Shown in pieces: positions 35,391 to 45,999 of a DNA stretch of 64,000 nt. The stretch is from Streptococcus infantis. Lineage in GTDB: Bacteria > Bacillota > Bacilli > Lactobacillales > Streptococcaceae. The DNA is taken from positions 1 to 64,000 of the forward strand of contig NZ_KQ970822.1 in assembly GCF_001579645.1 (NCBI RefSeq), given 5' to 3'. The number at the start of each line of letters is the position of its first letter. Positions within the stretch are counted from its first letter, which is position 1. Both the position numbers and the translations under genes were made by a program. Below the pieces are notes generated by a model. That model ran no database searches. It saw nothing but the letters and a program-made list of their open reading frames with translations, and was not told the origin of the DNA.

Positions 35391-35657
35391 TTATAGATCG
35401 ACTCCTTGTCCTTTAAGGTAGTAGCGAACCAGTTCTTCAACGATTTCATCTCGCTCATACTTACGGATTTGATTTCGTGCATTGTTATAACGAGGAACGT
35501 AAGCTGGGTCTCCACTGAGAACATAGCCCACGATCTGATTAATAGGGTTATAGCCCTTTTCATTCAAAGAAGCATAGACATCTGTCAATGTTTCACTGAT
35601 TTCTTTTTTATTGGAATCGTCCAATTTAAAACGTACGGTTTCTTCAGTAAATCCCAT
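35391..35657 (-). CDS. ireB: IreB-family regulatory phosphoprotein (DUF965)
   Basis: 88 residues starting [19 protein letters not shown] lies eight bases upstream, so the longer frame from 35699 is rejected. Contains [19 protein letters not shown] and [11 protein letters not shown], family hallmarks. In enterococci the N-terminal TEET threonines are phosphorylated by the Ser/Thr kinase IreK; StkP is the streptococcal equivalent. An extended -10 (TGCTATAAT) lies near 35690. Confidence 0.93.
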   Translation of the reverse strand: MGFTEETVRFKLDDSNKKEISETLTDVYASLNEKGYNPINQIVGYVLSGDPAYVPRYNNARNQIRKYERDEIVEELVRYYLKGQGVDL

Positions 35658-35753
35658 TCTAACACCCTCTTTCCTTAGAATAGTACTATTATAGCACATT
35701 CGCGGTCGTTCTACAAATCACACAGTCTGATTCTGCTGATTTTCTCTGACTTT

Positions 35754-36326
35754 TTACTGGACTGTTGCCCCATTTGCAACACGATTTGCGATATAGTCCT
35801 CTGGTTCGTTTTTCAATAGATTTTCCAGTCCAACATTCTTCAAGTATTCGTTTTCACTGGCTTTTTTAATATCCATCGTTTGGAAATCATAGCTAGTCTT
35901 GGTTTCCATTTCTTTCTCATTTAAAAGAGTCGTTTCAATGGTAAAGCCTGAAATTTTTCGAGCTGCTTGAACAGACTCATCCTTGTCCTCAGCTTCTTTA
36001 AGAGCTTTTTTAGCTTCGTCTAATCCACGTTCAGAAATATAATTTTTTAAATCTTCTGATACAGGACGTTTCTGCTGAATGGTCAAGCTTAAAAATTGAT
36101 TGCCTTTGTAAGTAATGATTTGAGTTTGCTGTGCTCCACTCTCATCAGCTGGCAAAACCAAGGTCTTGGTAACAACTGTATTCTTGGTTGCATTTTCTAA
36201 TACGGGCAAGGTAGACTGTAGAGCTTCCTGTGAACTCTCAGTAGTTGAAGCTACTGTTTCTTTTTTCTGACCACATCCAACGAGCAAAAATAGTGCTGCG
36301 AATGTTCCAATGACTAACTTTTTCAT
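35754..36326 (-). CDS. DUF1307-type lipoprotein
   Basis: 190 residues: lipobox LLVGCGQ (Cys about residue 19), a short linker, then a domain with TQIITYKGNQFLSLTIQQ and YDFQTMDIKKASENEYLK as in DUF1307/YehR lipoproteins. Membrane-anchored outside. Function unknown. Its place between spx and ireB matches pneumococcus. Confidence 0.85.
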   Translation of the reverse strand: MKKLVIGTFAALFLLVGCGQKKETVASTTESSQEALQSTLPVLENATKNTVVTKTLVLPADESGAQQTQIITYKGNQFLSLTIQQKRPVSEDLKNYISERGLDEAKKALKEAEDKDESVQAARKISGFTIETTLLNEKEMETKTSYDFQTMDIKKASENEYLKNVGLENLLKNEPEDYIANRVANGATVQ

Positions 36327-36392
36327 AAATCCTCACATGTTATCCAATTTAAATATTAGAGAAGGCCAGGAGTCACTCCCAGCCTTGATGTT

Positions 36393-36791
36393 TTATAGAG
36401 CCGCACGTAAACGCGCTTCTGCATTTTCCACATTACGGACAGAGCGTGGCAAAAAGGCACGGATATCGTCTTCTTTATAGCCGACTTGTAGGCGTTTCTC
36501 ATCTACAAGAATCGGACTTTTCAAGATACGTGGTGTTTCCATAATCAGGTTGAGTACTTCATTCACACTCAAATCTTCGATATCAACACCAAGGGCCTTT
36601 GCATAACGATTTTTCGATGATACGATACTTGCAATTCCATTGTCTGTTTTTGTCAAAATATCAAGTAGTTCTTCTCTCGAAATTCCTTCCTTACCGAGGT
36701 TTTGTTCTTTATAACTTAACTGGTGGGCATTGAGCCAGGTCTTCGCTTTTTTACAGCTAGTACAACTTGAGACTGTATAAATTTTGATCAT
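36393..36791 (-). CDS. spxA: Spx-family redox regulator
   Basis: 132 residues of the ArsC/Spx family with the redox CXXC motif SSCTSCKKAK (Cys10, Cys13) and RPIL-like region APRILKSPI replaced by TPRILKSPILVDEKRLQVG. Spx binds the RNA polymerase alpha subunit and redirects transcription under disulfide stress. Streptococci often have two paralogues; which this is cannot be told from sequence alone. AAGGGG-type SD precedes the ATG. Confidence 0.92.
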   Translation of the reverse strand: MIKIYTVSSCTSCKKAKTWLNAHQLSYKEQNLGKEGISREELLDILTKTDNGIASIVSSKNRYAKALGVDIEDLSVNEVLNLIMETPRILKSPILVDEKRLQVGYKEDDIRAFLPRSVRNVENAEARLRAAL

Positions 36792-36926
36792 GTACCTACC
36801 CCTTTCGCTACATGTTACTATCAGTTTAGACTATTATACCATAAAAAACATCGGACTTGCGACCTATTTTTAAAAAATTTTAACTTTTTTGGCAATTTTT
36901 GAACTTTTTTCTTGACAAAATACGAA

Positions 36927-39587
36927 CTATAACCATTCTTTATACTTCTTAATGTAAAATTTCTTTATAACTGTGACGCTAAACATATACAAGAAAATAA
37001 TACAGATTAAGAATAAGAAGTAAGGAAGCCCTAAGGGTGCTAGACGAAGGATATTTACTAGCGGTCCATAAGGTAGACTGGTTACGAAAAAGGCTGCAAC
37101 CAGTGTCATCAAAATCACAAGCCAAGCTGGTCTGCTTTGTACAAAAGGAACTTTTGCTGTACGAAGCATATGGATGACCATGGTTTGAGACCACATAGAT
37201 TCGATGAACCATCCTGTTTGGAACAAGATAATGAACTGAAGGGCAGATTCTGACCCATGAACATAATGATGGCCAGTCACCAAAGGAACAATGATAAAGT
37301 AGAGGAAGATAAATGTCAAAATATCAAAGACAGATGAGATTGGTCCCATCCAAACCATAAATCGTGTAATGGATTTTGCTTCCCATGTATGGGGTTGTTT
37401 AAGGAAATCTTGATCCACATTATCAAATGGCAATGCCACACAAGATAAATCGTAGACTAGGTTTAGGACAATGAGATGAACAGGAGCCATTGGTAAAAAT
37501 GGTAAGAAAATACTTGCAACCAATAGTGAGAAGATATTCCCAAAGTTTGAACTAACTGTCATCTTGATGTACTTGGTCATGTTGGCGTAGACCTTGCGGC
37601 CCTCAACGATACCAGTTTCAAGGACCATGAGATCCTTGTCTAGCAAAATAACATCCGCAGTTTCCTTGGCGATATCAACTGCTGTATCCACAGAAATACC
37701 AACATCCGCTACCTTCATGGATGGGGCGTCATTAATACCGTCACCCATATAACCAACACCGTGACCATTTCTCTTTAACTGTAAAATGATACGCGCTTTT
37801 TGATCCGGAGACAATTTAGCAAATACTGTTACACTTTCAACCGCTTCTGCCAATTCTTGATCTGTCATTTGGTCAATGTCAGCCCCTAAGATCATATGCT
37901 CAACGTCCAAACCAACCTTTTCACAAATGGCTTGGGTTACTTTTTCGTTATCCCCAGTTAAAATTTTTGTTTTGACACCATGCTCAAGTAGAGCTTGAAT
38001 AGCTGGTGCTGCAGATGGTTTTGGCGGATCCAAAAAGGCAAGGTAACCTGTAAGGATCATGTCACTTTCATCAGTCACAGCATAGGCATAATCTTCACGT
38101 AGACCTGACTTGTAACCAACACCTAAAACACGCAAACCTTGACGGTTTAATTGACCAACTTCTGCTAATACTTCTTGGCGAATGTCTTCGGTTAGGGGAA
38201 TGATTTCTCCGCGATATTCCACATAAGTCGAAATGGTCAACATTTCTTCTAAAGCGCCTTTGGTAACCATACTAACGACATTGCTATCGTCTTTGACGAT
38301 GACACTCATGCGTCTGCGTTCAAAGTCAAAAGGCAGTTCATCAATCTTTTGGAAGATTTTATCCAAATCTTGTAGAATAACGTGTTCTTTAGCTTCTTTT
38401 TCAGTTCTACTGATAATGGCACGGTCCATCAAGTTTTTCAAACCTGTTTGGAAATGTGAATTTAGATAAGCTCTTCTTAAGACTGCCATATCCAAATCAC
38501 CATGGATATCCAAAGGGTATTCTAAGACAATCTCATCTTGCGTTAGAGTTCCAGTTTTATCTGTACATAGGATATCAATTGCTCCTAAGTCCTGAATGGC
38601 ATTAAGTTTTTTGATAACCACCTTTTCCTTGGCCATAATAATGGAACCTTTGGCCAAGCTGGCTGTGATAATCATTGGAAGCATTTCTGGTGTAAGTCCG
38701 ACACCGACGCTCAAGGCAAATACTCCAGCCTCTAGCCAGTCTCCATCAGTCAATCCATTTGCGAAAAACACGATCGGAACCATGACAAGCATCAAGCGGA
38801 TCAAGAGCCAAGAAATGCTGTTCATTTCACGTTCAAAAGAAGTTGGTTCATCATAGGTGTTGAGAGTTTGCTCAATAGCTCCCATCATGGTGTCATCACC
38901 AACAGCGAGAACCATAGCTGTAGCACTTCCTGAGATAACGTTTGTCCCCATGAATGCCAAGGATTCTGCTTCTAAAAGACTCTCTACATTTTGATTAGTA
39001 GCTTTATTTAAAGCAAGCTTTTCGACTGCATCGCTTTCTCCAGTCAAACCTGACTGTTGAACGAAAAAGTCGCGGGATTCAAACAAGATAACATCTGCAG
39101 GAATCATATCTCCAGCACTCAATTTCACGAGGTCTCCCACAACCAACTCATCGATAGGTAACTCTTGTTCAAGACCATCACGAATAACAGTTGCAGTGTT
39201 GACAATCATTTTTGAAAGGTTGGTTGTTGCCTTGTCGCTCCGCAACTCTTGGACAAAACGGATGCCTCCTGAAATCAAAACCAAGACAACGATAATGATA
39301 GAAGTCGTTGGATCCTCTTGACCAGGTTTGGCAAGCCAGACGTTTGTAACGAGAGAGATAAAGGCAATCACAAGCAAAATGATTGTGAAAGGATTGATAA
39401 TAGACTCATAAATCTTTTTAAAGATGGAATCCTCTTGACCTTTTGTGATGGTGTTTTCACCATATAGGTCACGGTTTTCTTCGACTTGTTCTTGGTCTAA
39501 GCCTTTTAGACTTGTATGGTAAAAAGCTAGACTGTCTGCGAATGGAGCTTGAATAGCTGCTGCTAATCTTTCTTTTGTAGTTTTCAT
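36927..39587 (-). CDS. mgtA: Magnesium-transporting P-type ATPase (MgtA/MgtB type)
   Basis: 886 residues: phosphorylation motif DKTGTLTQDE, TGES in LTGESDAVEK, KGA, TGDNEKVTQAIC and hinge GDGINDAPSM, with ten predicted helices and the P3B-type N-terminus YGENTITKGQ. It imports Mg2+. An M-box (Mg2+-sensing) riboswitch in its leader supports this substrate. The leader also holds a short ORF and a BOX element. SD GGAG lies upstream of ATG 39587. Confidence 0.95.
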   Translation of the reverse strand: MKTTKERLAAAIQAPFADSLAFYHTSLKGLDQEQVEENRDLYGENTITKGQEDSIFKKIYESIINPFTIILLVIAFISLVTNVWLAKPGQEDPTTSIIIVVLVLISGGIRFVQELRSDKATTNLSKMIVNTATVIRDGLEQELPIDELVVGDLVKLSAGDMIPADVILFESRDFFVQQSGLTGESDAVEKLALNKATNQNVESLLEAESLAFMGTNVISGSATAMVLAVGDDTMMGAIEQTLNTYDEPTSFEREMNSISWLLIRLMLVMVPIVFFANGLTDGDWLEAGVFALSVGVGLTPEMLPMIITASLAKGSIIMAKEKVVIKKLNAIQDLGAIDILCTDKTGTLTQDEIVLEYPLDIHGDLDMAVLRRAYLNSHFQTGLKNLMDRAIISRTEKEAKEHVILQDLDKIFQKIDELPFDFERRRMSVIVKDDSNVVSMVTKGALEEMLTISTYVEYRGEIIPLTEDIRQEVLAEVGQLNRQGLRVLGVGYKSGLREDYAYAVTDESDMILTGYLAFLDPPKPSAAPAIQALLEHGVKTKILTGDNEKVTQAICEKVGLDVEHMILGADIDQMTDQELAEAVESVTVFAKLSPDQKARIILQLKRNGHGVGYMGDGINDAPSMKVADVGISVDTAVDIAKETADVILLDKDLMVLETGIVEGRKVYANMTKYIKMTVSSNFGNIFSLLVASIFLPFLPMAPVHLIVLNLVYDLSCVALPFDNVDQDFLKQPHTWEAKSITRFMVWMGPISSVFDILTFIFLYFIIVPLVTGHHYVHGSESALQFIILFQTGWFIESMWSQTMVIHMLRTAKVPFVQSRPAWLVILMTLVAAFFVTSLPYGPLVNILRLAPLGLPYFLFLICIIFLYMFSVTVIKKFYIKKYKEWL

Positions 39588-39619
39588 TGGTTTCTCCTAT
39601 CTGTATGAATAGTGATTTC

Positions 39620-39724
39620 ATACTCAATGAAAATCAAAGAGCAAACTAGGAAACTAGCCACAGGCTGTACTTGAGTACGGCAAGGCGACGTTGACGTGAT
39701 TTGAATTTGATTTTCGAAGAGTAT
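39620..39724 (-). repeat. BOX element (boxA-boxC) in the mgtA leader
   Basis: About 105 bp, nearly identical to the copies at 25191 and 44089, with TACTC/GAGTA ends and the boxA core. It sits between the mgtA start and the short leader ORF, so it is transcribed as part of the mgtA 5' untranslated region. Confidence 0.93.
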
Positions 39725-39745
39725 CATACACAGAGACCAATCACT

Positions 39746-39817
39746 TTATAGGGACAGAACGACACAAATCAGCGATTGGCTGTGTATGTGCGGTTCTGGA
39801 TGATCGTCAATTTGCAT
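39746..39817 (-). CDS. Candidate 23-residue leader peptide upstream of mgtA
   Basis: AAAGGAG, seven bases, ATG (39817), 23 codons and TAA (39748-39746). The product starts MQIDDHPEPHIH, an acidic/proline-rich N-terminus like the Mg2+-sensing MgtL peptides of enterobacteria, whose Asp/Glu/Pro stretch destabilises ribosomes at low Mg2+. A 9-bp dyad CCAATCGCT/AGTGATTGG (39779-39771 with 39745-39737) encloses the 3' half of the ORF, its second arm beginning right after the stop codon. So ribosome position could control folding. Coding status is a prediction. Confidence 0.5.
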   Translation of the reverse strand: MQIDDHPEPHIHSQSLICVVLSL

Positions 39818-39852
39818 CGTTTGTCTCCTTTCTTTGTTTCAAAACAGCAGAA

Positions 39853-39877
39853 AGTCCTGCCATAAAATGGCAGGACT
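39853..39877 (-). terminator. Expression-platform hairpin of the M-box
   Basis: A 10-bp perfect stem AGTCCTGCCA/TGGCAGGACT with a five-base loop, followed on the minus strand by a broken T-rich tract. Downstream of the aptamer, as expected for Mg2+-induced termination. Confidence 0.75.
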
Positions 39878-39894
39878 AAAAAACTTATTGTCTG

Positions 39895-40042
39895 TTTTCG
39901 TTCAAGCTTTAACTCCATAGGGCGATGTAATGAGCTTAGTCTTGACCTTCGCGACCAGGACTGTTGACCAACGAGTAGTGTCTCCACTGCTTTGCGGTAG
40001 TCATCCGTATCCCTATGGTAGCCTCACCTACCGTTTTCGCCT
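39895..40042 (-). ncRNA. M-box (ykoK) magnesium riboswitch
   Basis: Read on the minus strand, the leader contains the M-box hallmarks in order: TAGGTGAGGCTACC, GGGATACGG, CTACCGC, GTTGGTCAACAG and, closing the aptamer, CGCCCTATGGAGTTAAAGC, in which CCCTATGG pairs with CATAGGG. This matches the B. subtilis mgtE-type element. It binds Mg2+ and promotes termination at the hairpin 39853-39877, switching off mgtA when Mg2+ is plentiful. Confidence 0.93.
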
Positions 40043-40045
40043 TTC

Positions 40046-40074
40046 AGTATAAACCTTTAACTAGTAAAAGTCAA
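40046..40074 (-). promoter_or_regulatory. Promoter of the mgtA leader
   Basis: On the minus strand TTGACT (40074-40069), 17 bases, TATACT (40051-40046), just ahead of the M-box. Confidence 0.8.
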
Positions 40075-40092
40075 CGATTTATCTCATTTTTC

Positions 40093-41154
40093 TTAGATTA
40101 CGATTAATTCTTTTGGAGCAAGGGTTAATAACTCACAACCTGTATCTGTAATCAGGATATCATCTTCGATACGAACCCCGTATTTACCTTCAATATAAAT
40201 ACCAGGCTCATCCGTCAAGACCATACCCGATTTGATGACTTCTTTGGAAGTTTGGCTAAAGTATGGCTCTTCGTGGATATCAAGTCCGATACCGTGTCCG
40301 ATACCGTGTGTAAAGTATTGTCCATAGCCTGCTTCCACAATGATATCACGAGGGATCTTGTCAAAGTCACGGAAACCTAAGCCAGCCTTAGCTTGGTCAA
40401 TCAATGCTTGGTTAGCCTTTAAAACAGTGTTGTAGATTTCTGCTTGTTCGTCGCTAACATGGCCTAGGTAGATGGTACGAGTCATATCACTCACATAATG
40501 CTCGTAAAGGCACCCAAAGTCCATAGTAATAGCTTCACCTAGTTCTACTGGCTTGTGCATTGGATGAGCATGGGGTTTAGAAGAGTTGATGCCGCTCGCT
40601 AGAATGGTATCAAAAGACAAGCCTGCCGCTCCCAGCTCACGCATACGGAAATCAAGGAAATTGGCAATTTCAATTTCAGTCTTCCCTGGCTTGATAAAGT
40701 CAAGGGCATCGTGGAAAGCTTGGTCTGATATTGAACAAGCCTTGCGAATCGTCGCAATCTCTGTTTCATCCTTAATCATGCGAAGCGCTTCAACAAACTG
40801 TGTCTGAGGAATTAATTCCAAACCTTCAAAAGCGGCTTGCATGCGGTGGTAATAAGAAACCGAGATTTCGTCTTCAAACCCGATACGAGAAAGTCCCATG
40901 TCTTTCGCAATTTTTGCGATAGTAGCCAACTCGTCACGTTCCGCAAAAATCTCAAAACCAGTAACTTCCTGCTTAGCAGCGATGATATAGCGGGCATCCG
41001 TCACCAAAATTTGACGGTCACGACTGATAAAGACTGTTCCATTTGAACCCCAAAATCCTGTCAAATAGTAGACATTTTTAAGGTTATTGATAATGATTCC
41101 ATCTAGTTCTTTTTCTTGCATTTTATCGAGAAATGCTTGCACACGTTTATTCAT
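40093..41154 (-). CDS. M24-family Xaa-Pro dipeptidase/aminopeptidase
   Basis: 353 residues: N-terminal creatinase domain ([17 protein letters not shown]) and C-terminal pita-bread fold with metal ligands in [41 protein letters not shown] and RIEDDIL. Removes or splits proline-containing N-termini in peptide catabolism. Overlaps the uvrA stop by eight bases, so the two are co-transcribed. Confidence 0.92.
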   Translation of the reverse strand: MNKRVQAFLDKMQEKELDGIIINNLKNVYYLTGFWGSNGTVFISRDRQILVTDARYIIAAKQEVTGFEIFAERDELATIAKIAKDMGLSRIGFEDEISVSYYHRMQAAFEGLELIPQTQFVEALRMIKDETEIATIRKACSISDQAFHDALDFIKPGKTEIEIANFLDFRMRELGAAGLSFDTILASGINSSKPHAHPMHKPVELGEAITMDFGCLYEHYVSDMTRTIYLGHVSDEQAEIYNTVLKANQALIDQAKAGLGFRDFDKIPRDIIVEAGYGQYFTHGIGHGIGLDIHEEPYFSQTSKEVIKSGMVLTDEPGIYIEGKYGVRIEDDILITDTGCELLTLAPKELIVI

Positions 41155-43978
41155 GATGTAACTTTCCTTTCAAATACTGTCCTGTATAGCTTGCTTCATT
41201 GCCAGCTACTTCCTCTGGAGTTCCTGTTGCAATGATGGTACCACCACCAACACCGCCTTCTGGACCTAAATCGATGATATGGTCTGCTGTTTTGATGACA
41301 TCTAGATTGTGCTCAATCACGAGAACTGTATTACCATCATCTACAAAGCGAGACAAGACCTTCAGTAGACGCGCGATATCCTCGGTATGAAGACCAGTTG
41401 TCGGTTCATCAAGAATGTAGAAGGATTTACCGGTCGAGCGCTTATGGAGTTCACTGGCCAGCTTCATACGTTGAGCCTCTCCGCCAGAAAGTGTCGTAGC
41501 TGGTTGGCCCAAGGTCACATAGCCTAGACCAACATCTTTGATAGTCTGGAGTTTGCGTTGAATTTTCGGAATGTGTTTGAAGAATTCTACCGCATCGTTG
41601 ACGGTCATATCTAAAACTTGCGAGATATTCTTTTCCTTATAATGAACTTCCAGCGTTTCACTGTTATAGCGAGTTCCATGGCAGACTTCACAAGCTACGT
41701 ATACGTCTGGCAAGAAGTGCATCTCAATCTTGATAATCCCGTCACCTGAGCAGGCCTCACAGCGACCACCCTTAACATTGAAGCTGAAACGCCCCTTCTT
41801 GTAGCCTCGAATCTTGGCTTCATTGGTTTGGGCAAAAAGGTCTCGAATGTCATCGAAAACACCTGTATAGGTTGCAGGATTGGATCTTGGTGTTCTTCCA
41901 ATAGGACTCTGGTCAATGTCAATCAGACGATCGATATGCTCAATCCCTGAGATAGTCTTAAACTTTCCAGGTTTATCTGAATTGCGATTGAGTTTTTGAG
42001 CAATGGCTTTTTTGAGAATACTGTTAATGAGTGTCGACTTCCCTGAACCAGAGACCCCTGTCACCGCAATGAATTTCCCGAGTGGGAAGCGAGCGGTGAT
42101 ATTTTGTAGGTTGTTTTCACGCGCTCCAGTCACCTCAATAAAGCGACCATTTCCTACACGGCGTTCTGACGGCACTGGAATCGCACGTTTTCCTGATAGA
42201 TACTGTCCTGTAATGGATTTACTGTTGCGAGCCACCTGCTTAGGCGTTCCTGCTGCTACAATTTCTCCACCAAAGACTCCCGCACCAGGGCCGACATCTA
42301 TCAGATAATCAGCCTCTCGCATGGTATCTTCATCGTGTTCTACTACGATAAGAGTATTCCCCAAATCACGCATCTTTTTCAGACTGGCAATCAGGCGATC
42401 ATTGTCCCTCTGGTGAAGACCGATTGACGGCTCATCCAAGATATAAAGGACTCCAGAGAGATTGGAACCAATTTGAGTTGCCAAGCGAATACGCTGACTC
42501 TCCCCTCCTGATAGGGTTCCTGCTGAACGAGAAAGCGTCAAATAGTTAAGACCGACATTATTGAGGAAGGTCAAGCGGTCCTTGATTTCTTTAAGAATTG
42601 GACGAGCAATAATGGCTTCGTTTTTTGAGAGGGTCAACTGATCAATAGCTTCCAAATGGTCTGCGATGGAGAGGTCTGAAATTTCTCCGATATGGAGTCC
42701 TTTTTCTCCCCCTACTCGAACAGATAAGGCCTGGTCATTGAGGCGATAACCGTGACAGGTGCCACAAGTTAGCTCATTCATATAAAGGCGCATTTGTGTG
42801 CGGGTGTAGTCGCTATTGGTTTCATGGTAACGACGCTTGATATTCCTTATAACACCTTCAAAAGGAATGTCGATATCTCGAACTCCACCGAATTCATTTT
42901 CATAATGGAAATGGAATTCCTTACCATCTGAACCATAGAAAATGAGATGCTTGTCCTCCTCCGACAAGGCCTCAAAAGGAGTATCCATGTCCACCCCAAA
43001 GGCTGTCATAGCTTGTTCCAGCATATTTGGATAATAGTTAGAAGAGATAGGATTCCAAGGTGCTAAGGCTCCCTCACGAAGGGTCTTGCTAGCATCTGGT
43101 ACGACTAAGTCCGTATCAACCTCTAGCTTGATCCCCAAACCATCACACTCACTACAAGAACCAAACGGAGCATTGAAGGAGAAGAGACGAGGTTCTAGCT
43201 CTGGAACTGTAAATCCACAAACTGGACAAGCATAGTGTTCTGAAAAGAGCATCTCTGAATCATCCATGGTATCGATAACTACATAACCTTCCGCAATACG
43301 AAGGGCTGCTTCAATCGAATCAAAGAGACGACTACGGATACCTTCCTTGATGATAATACGGTCTACCACCACATCGATGTTGTGTTGTTTATTCTTTTCA
43401 AGTTCAGGAACTTCGGTCACATCATAGACAACCCCATCAACACGGACACGAACGTAGCCATCCTTTTGAATCTTTTCAATCAGCGTCTTATGCTGCCCTT
43501 TTTTCTTACGAATGACAGGCGCTAAAATCTGCAAGCGCTGGCGTTCTGGCAATTCCAAAACCTTGTCTACAATCTGCTCTACAGACGAAGCCTTGATAGC
43601 CCCATGTCCGTTGATACAGTATGGTGTTCCTACACGAGCATAGAGGAGACGGAGATAGTCGTTGATTTCCGTCGTTGTCCCAACCGTTGAGCGTGGATTT
43701 TTACTAGTCGTTTTCTGGTCAATGGAAATGGCAGGGCTAAGACCATCGATAGAGTCCACATCTGGTTTCTCCATATTCCCTAAGAACTGACGAGCGTAGG
43801 CTGATAGACTCTCTACATAGCGACGTTGCCCTTCTGCATAAAGGGTATCAAAGGCAAGACTGGACTTGCCCGAACCCGACAGCCCCGTCACCACAACTAG
43901 CTTGTCACGTGGAATTTCCACATCTATATTTTTTAAATTATGGGCGCGTGCCCCATGGATGACAATCTTATCTTGCAT
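41147..43978 (-). CDS. uvrA: Excinuclease ABC subunit A
   Basis: 943 residues: two ABC modules, each with Walker A ([18 protein letters not shown]) and LSGGE(A/S)QR signatures, and zinc-finger CxxC pairs (CPVC...CSEC; CEAC...CEVC). Damage recognition in nucleotide excision repair. The start is set at [16 protein letters not shown]; the frame from 44011 adds 11 unsupported residues over the promoter region. An extended -10 TGGTATAAT lies about 40 bases upstream. Confidence 0.97.
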   Translation of the reverse strand: MQDKIVIHGARAHNLKNIDVEIPRDKLVVVTGLSGSGKSSLAFDTLYAEGQRRYVESLSAYARQFLGNMEKPDVDSIDGLSPAISIDQKTTSKNPRSTVGTTTEINDYLRLLYARVGTPYCINGHGAIKASSVEQIVDKVLELPERQRLQILAPVIRKKKGQHKTLIEKIQKDGYVRVRVDGVVYDVTEVPELEKNKQHNIDVVVDRIIIKEGIRSRLFDSIEAALRIAEGYVVIDTMDDSEMLFSEHYACPVCGFTVPELEPRLFSFNAPFGSCSECDGLGIKLEVDTDLVVPDASKTLREGALAPWNPISSNYYPNMLEQAMTAFGVDMDTPFEALSEEDKHLIFYGSDGKEFHFHYENEFGGVRDIDIPFEGVIRNIKRRYHETNSDYTRTQMRLYMNELTCGTCHGYRLNDQALSVRVGGEKGLHIGEISDLSIADHLEAIDQLTLSKNEAIIARPILKEIKDRLTFLNNVGLNYLTLSRSAGTLSGGESQRIRLATQIGSNLSGVLYILDEPSIGLHQRDNDRLIASLKKMRDLGNTLIVVEHDEDTMREADYLIDVGPGAGVFGGEIVAAGTPKQVARNSKSITGQYLSGKRAIPVPSERRVGNGRFIEVTGARENNLQNITARFPLGKFIAVTGVSGSGKSTLINSILKKAIAQKLNRNSDKPGKFKTISGIEHIDRLIDIDQSPIGRTPRSNPATYTGVFDDIRDLFAQTNEAKIRGYKKGRFSFNVKGGRCEACSGDGIIKIEMHFLPDVYVACEVCHGTRYNSETLEVHYKEKNISQVLDMTVNDAVEFFKHIPKIQRKLQTIKDVGLGYVTLGQPATTLSGGEAQRMKLASELHKRSTGKSFYILDEPTTGLHTEDIARLLKVLSRFVDDGNTVLVIEHNLDVIKTADHIIDLGPEGGVGGGTIIATGTPEEVAGNEASYTGQYLKGKLHHE

Positions 43979-44088
43979 GTTACTTCTTTCTAGTCCATTG
44001 TTGCTTTCCATTATACCAAAAAAAGTGAAATTCTATTACCAAAAAAGCCGATTTTGTAGTATAATAGTACGGTGTCAAAAATCACTTT

Positions 44089-44193
44089 ATACTCAATGAA
44101 AATCAAAGAGCAAACTAGGAAACTAGCTGCAGGCTGTACTTGAGTACGGCAAGGCGACGTTGACGCGGTTTGAATTTGATTTTCGAAGAGTAT
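44089..44193 (-). repeat. BOX element (boxA-boxC) between uvrA and corA
   Basis: About 105 bp with TACTC/GAGTA ends and boxA core CGGCAAGGCGACG. It lies in the divergent intergenic region, upstream of both uvrA and corA, and ends 33 bases before the corA ATG. Confidence 0.93.
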
Positions 44194-44226
44194 TAACACA
44201 GAATAGATTAGGAAAGGATCGGAGAT

Positions 44227-45171
44227 ATGAAACAAGTCTTTCTCTCAACGACAACTGAATTTAAAGAGATCGATACGCTCCAGCCGGGCACTTGGATCAA
44301 TCTCGTCAATCCTACTCAAAGCGAATCGATGGAAATCGCCTCGGCCTTTGATATTGATATCGCCGATCTCCGTGCACCGCTCGATGCGGAAGAGATGTCA
44401 CGTATCACCATCGAAGATGAGTACACCTTGATTATCGTAGACGTCCCAATCACAGAGGAAAGAAACAACCAGACCTACTACGTGACCATTCCCTTGGGGA
44501 TTATCCTCACAGAAGAGGCTATTATTACCACTTGTTTGGAGCCTCTACCACTTCTTGATGTCTTTATCAATCGTAGGCTTCGAAATTTCTATACCTTCAT
44601 GCGTTCGCGCTTCATCTTCCAAATCCTATACCGCAATGCGGAGATTTACCTAACCGCCCTCCGTTCAATCGAACGTAAGAGTGAGCAGATTGAGAGTCAA
44701 CTTCACAAATCTACTCGAAACGAAGAATTGATCGAACTCATGGAGTTGGAAAAGACCATCGTCTACTTCAAAGCTTCTCTGAAAACAAATGAGCGCGTGA
44801 TTAAAAAATTGACCAGTGCGACTAGCAATATCAAGAAATACCTCGAAGATGAAGACTTACTGGAAGATACCTTGATTGAAACGCAACAGGCCATCGAGAT
44901 GGCGGATATCTATGGAAACGTCCTTCATTCTATGACAGAGACCTTTGCCTCTATCATTTCAAACAACCAGAACAATATCATGAAAACCTTGGCCCTCGTG
45001 ACCATCGTTATGTCTGTGCCGACCATGATTTTCTCAGCCTACGGAATGAACTTTAAGGATAATGAAATTCCTTTAAACGGAGAACCGCACGCTTTCTGGC
45101 TCATCGTCTTTATCGCCTTTGCTATGAGTGTTTCCCTCACTCTTTACCTCATCCATAAAAAATGGTTCTAA
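44227..45171 (+). CDS. corA: CorA-family magnesium/divalent cation channel
   Basis: 314 residues: long N-terminal cytoplasmic domain, two C-terminal helices and the GMN selectivity motif (FSAYGMNFKDN) with an acidic loop before the last helix. Pentameric Mg2+ channel by family. Start ATG 44227 is preceded by GGATCGGAG. A DUF1129 gene follows 12 bases later. Confidence 0.93.
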   Translation: MKQVFLSTTTEFKEIDTLQPGTWINLVNPTQSESMEIASAFDIDIADLRAPLDAEEMSRITIEDEYTLIIVDVPITEERNNQTYYVTIPLGIILTEEAIITTCLEPLPLLDVFINRRLRNFYTFMRSRFIFQILYRNAEIYLTALRSIERKSEQIESQLHKSTRNEELIELMELEKTIVYFKASLKTNERVIKKLTSATSNIKKYLEDEDLLEDTLIETQQAIEMADIYGNVLHSMTETFASIISNNQNNIMKTLALVTIVMSVPTMIFSAYGMNFKDNEIPLNGEPHAFWLIVFIAFAMSVSLTLYLIHKKWF

Positions 45172-45183
45172 ACAGGAGTTATT

Positions 45184-45858
45184 ATGTCACAGATTGATTT
45201 AAAAGAATTAACAAAGAAAAACCAGGAATTTATCCATATTGCAACCCAGCAATTTCTCAAGGACGGCAAAACAGATGCTGAAATCAAGGCTATCCTTGAA
45301 GAAGTCATTCCTCATATCCTTGAAGAGCAACCAAAGGGAGTGACAGCACGTTCTATCTACGGAGCACCAACTCACTGGGCTCATAGCTTCAGCGAAAAAG
45401 AGCAATACGAAAAAGAACATCCAAAAGAAAACGACGATCCAAAATTGATGATGTTGGATTCAGCCCTTTTCATCACAGGATTATTTGCAGTAGTTAGCGC
45501 CTTGATGAGCTTCTTCTCAAACCAACCTGTGGCCTACGGATTGGTAACACTTATCAGTGTAGGGGCCTTTGGTGGAGTTGCCTTTTACCTGCTCTACCAC
45601 TTCATCTACCGCTACTACGGACCAGATACTGACCGTAGCCAACGCCCACCATTCTGGAAATCACTTTTGGTTATGTTAGCAACCATGTTTGCCTGGGTCT
45701 TCATCCTCTTCTTGAGTAATTTCCTTCCACAAGCCATCAACATCAGCCTCCCACCACTTGTTTTATTGGTGATTGGAGGAGCTCTCCTTGCCCTACGTTT
45801 CTACCTCAAGAAACGTTTCAACATCAAGAGCGCAAGTGCAGGACCAGCTAGATATTAA
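45184..45858 (+). CDS. DUF1129-family membrane protein
   Basis: 224 residues: soluble N-terminus (about 90 residues, beginning MSQIDLKELTKKNQEF, with ARSIYGAPTHWA) and four to five predicted helices, ending in a basic tail (KKRFNIKSASAGPARY). Family of unknown function, usually downstream of corA in streptococci. In an operon with corA. Confidence 0.87.
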   Translation: MSQIDLKELTKKNQEFIHIATQQFLKDGKTDAEIKAILEEVIPHILEEQPKGVTARSIYGAPTHWAHSFSEKEQYEKEHPKENDDPKLMMLDSALFITGLFAVVSALMSFFSNQPVAYGLVTLISVGAFGGVAFYLLYHFIYRYYGPDTDRSQRPPFWKSLLVMLATMFAWVFILFLSNFLPQAINISLPPLVLLVIGGALLALRFYLKKRFNIKSASAGPARY

Positions 45859-45999
45859 GATAAATTCAAAAGCCCACATCGAGCGGTTGCTTTTTGCTTA
45901 CTTTCTTGATCTAAAAGCCTTTTTCTGATTCTAATTCTTGTTGTTTCCCCTCATCTTTTGTGATAAAATAGGCTCAATCTATTTCTCGGAGGATAAGAT

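Noticed and set aside
39769-39987. 72-residue minus-strand open frame over the M-box
   Set aside because: It lies within the riboswitch and expression platform; its apparent coding is explained by the RNA structure.
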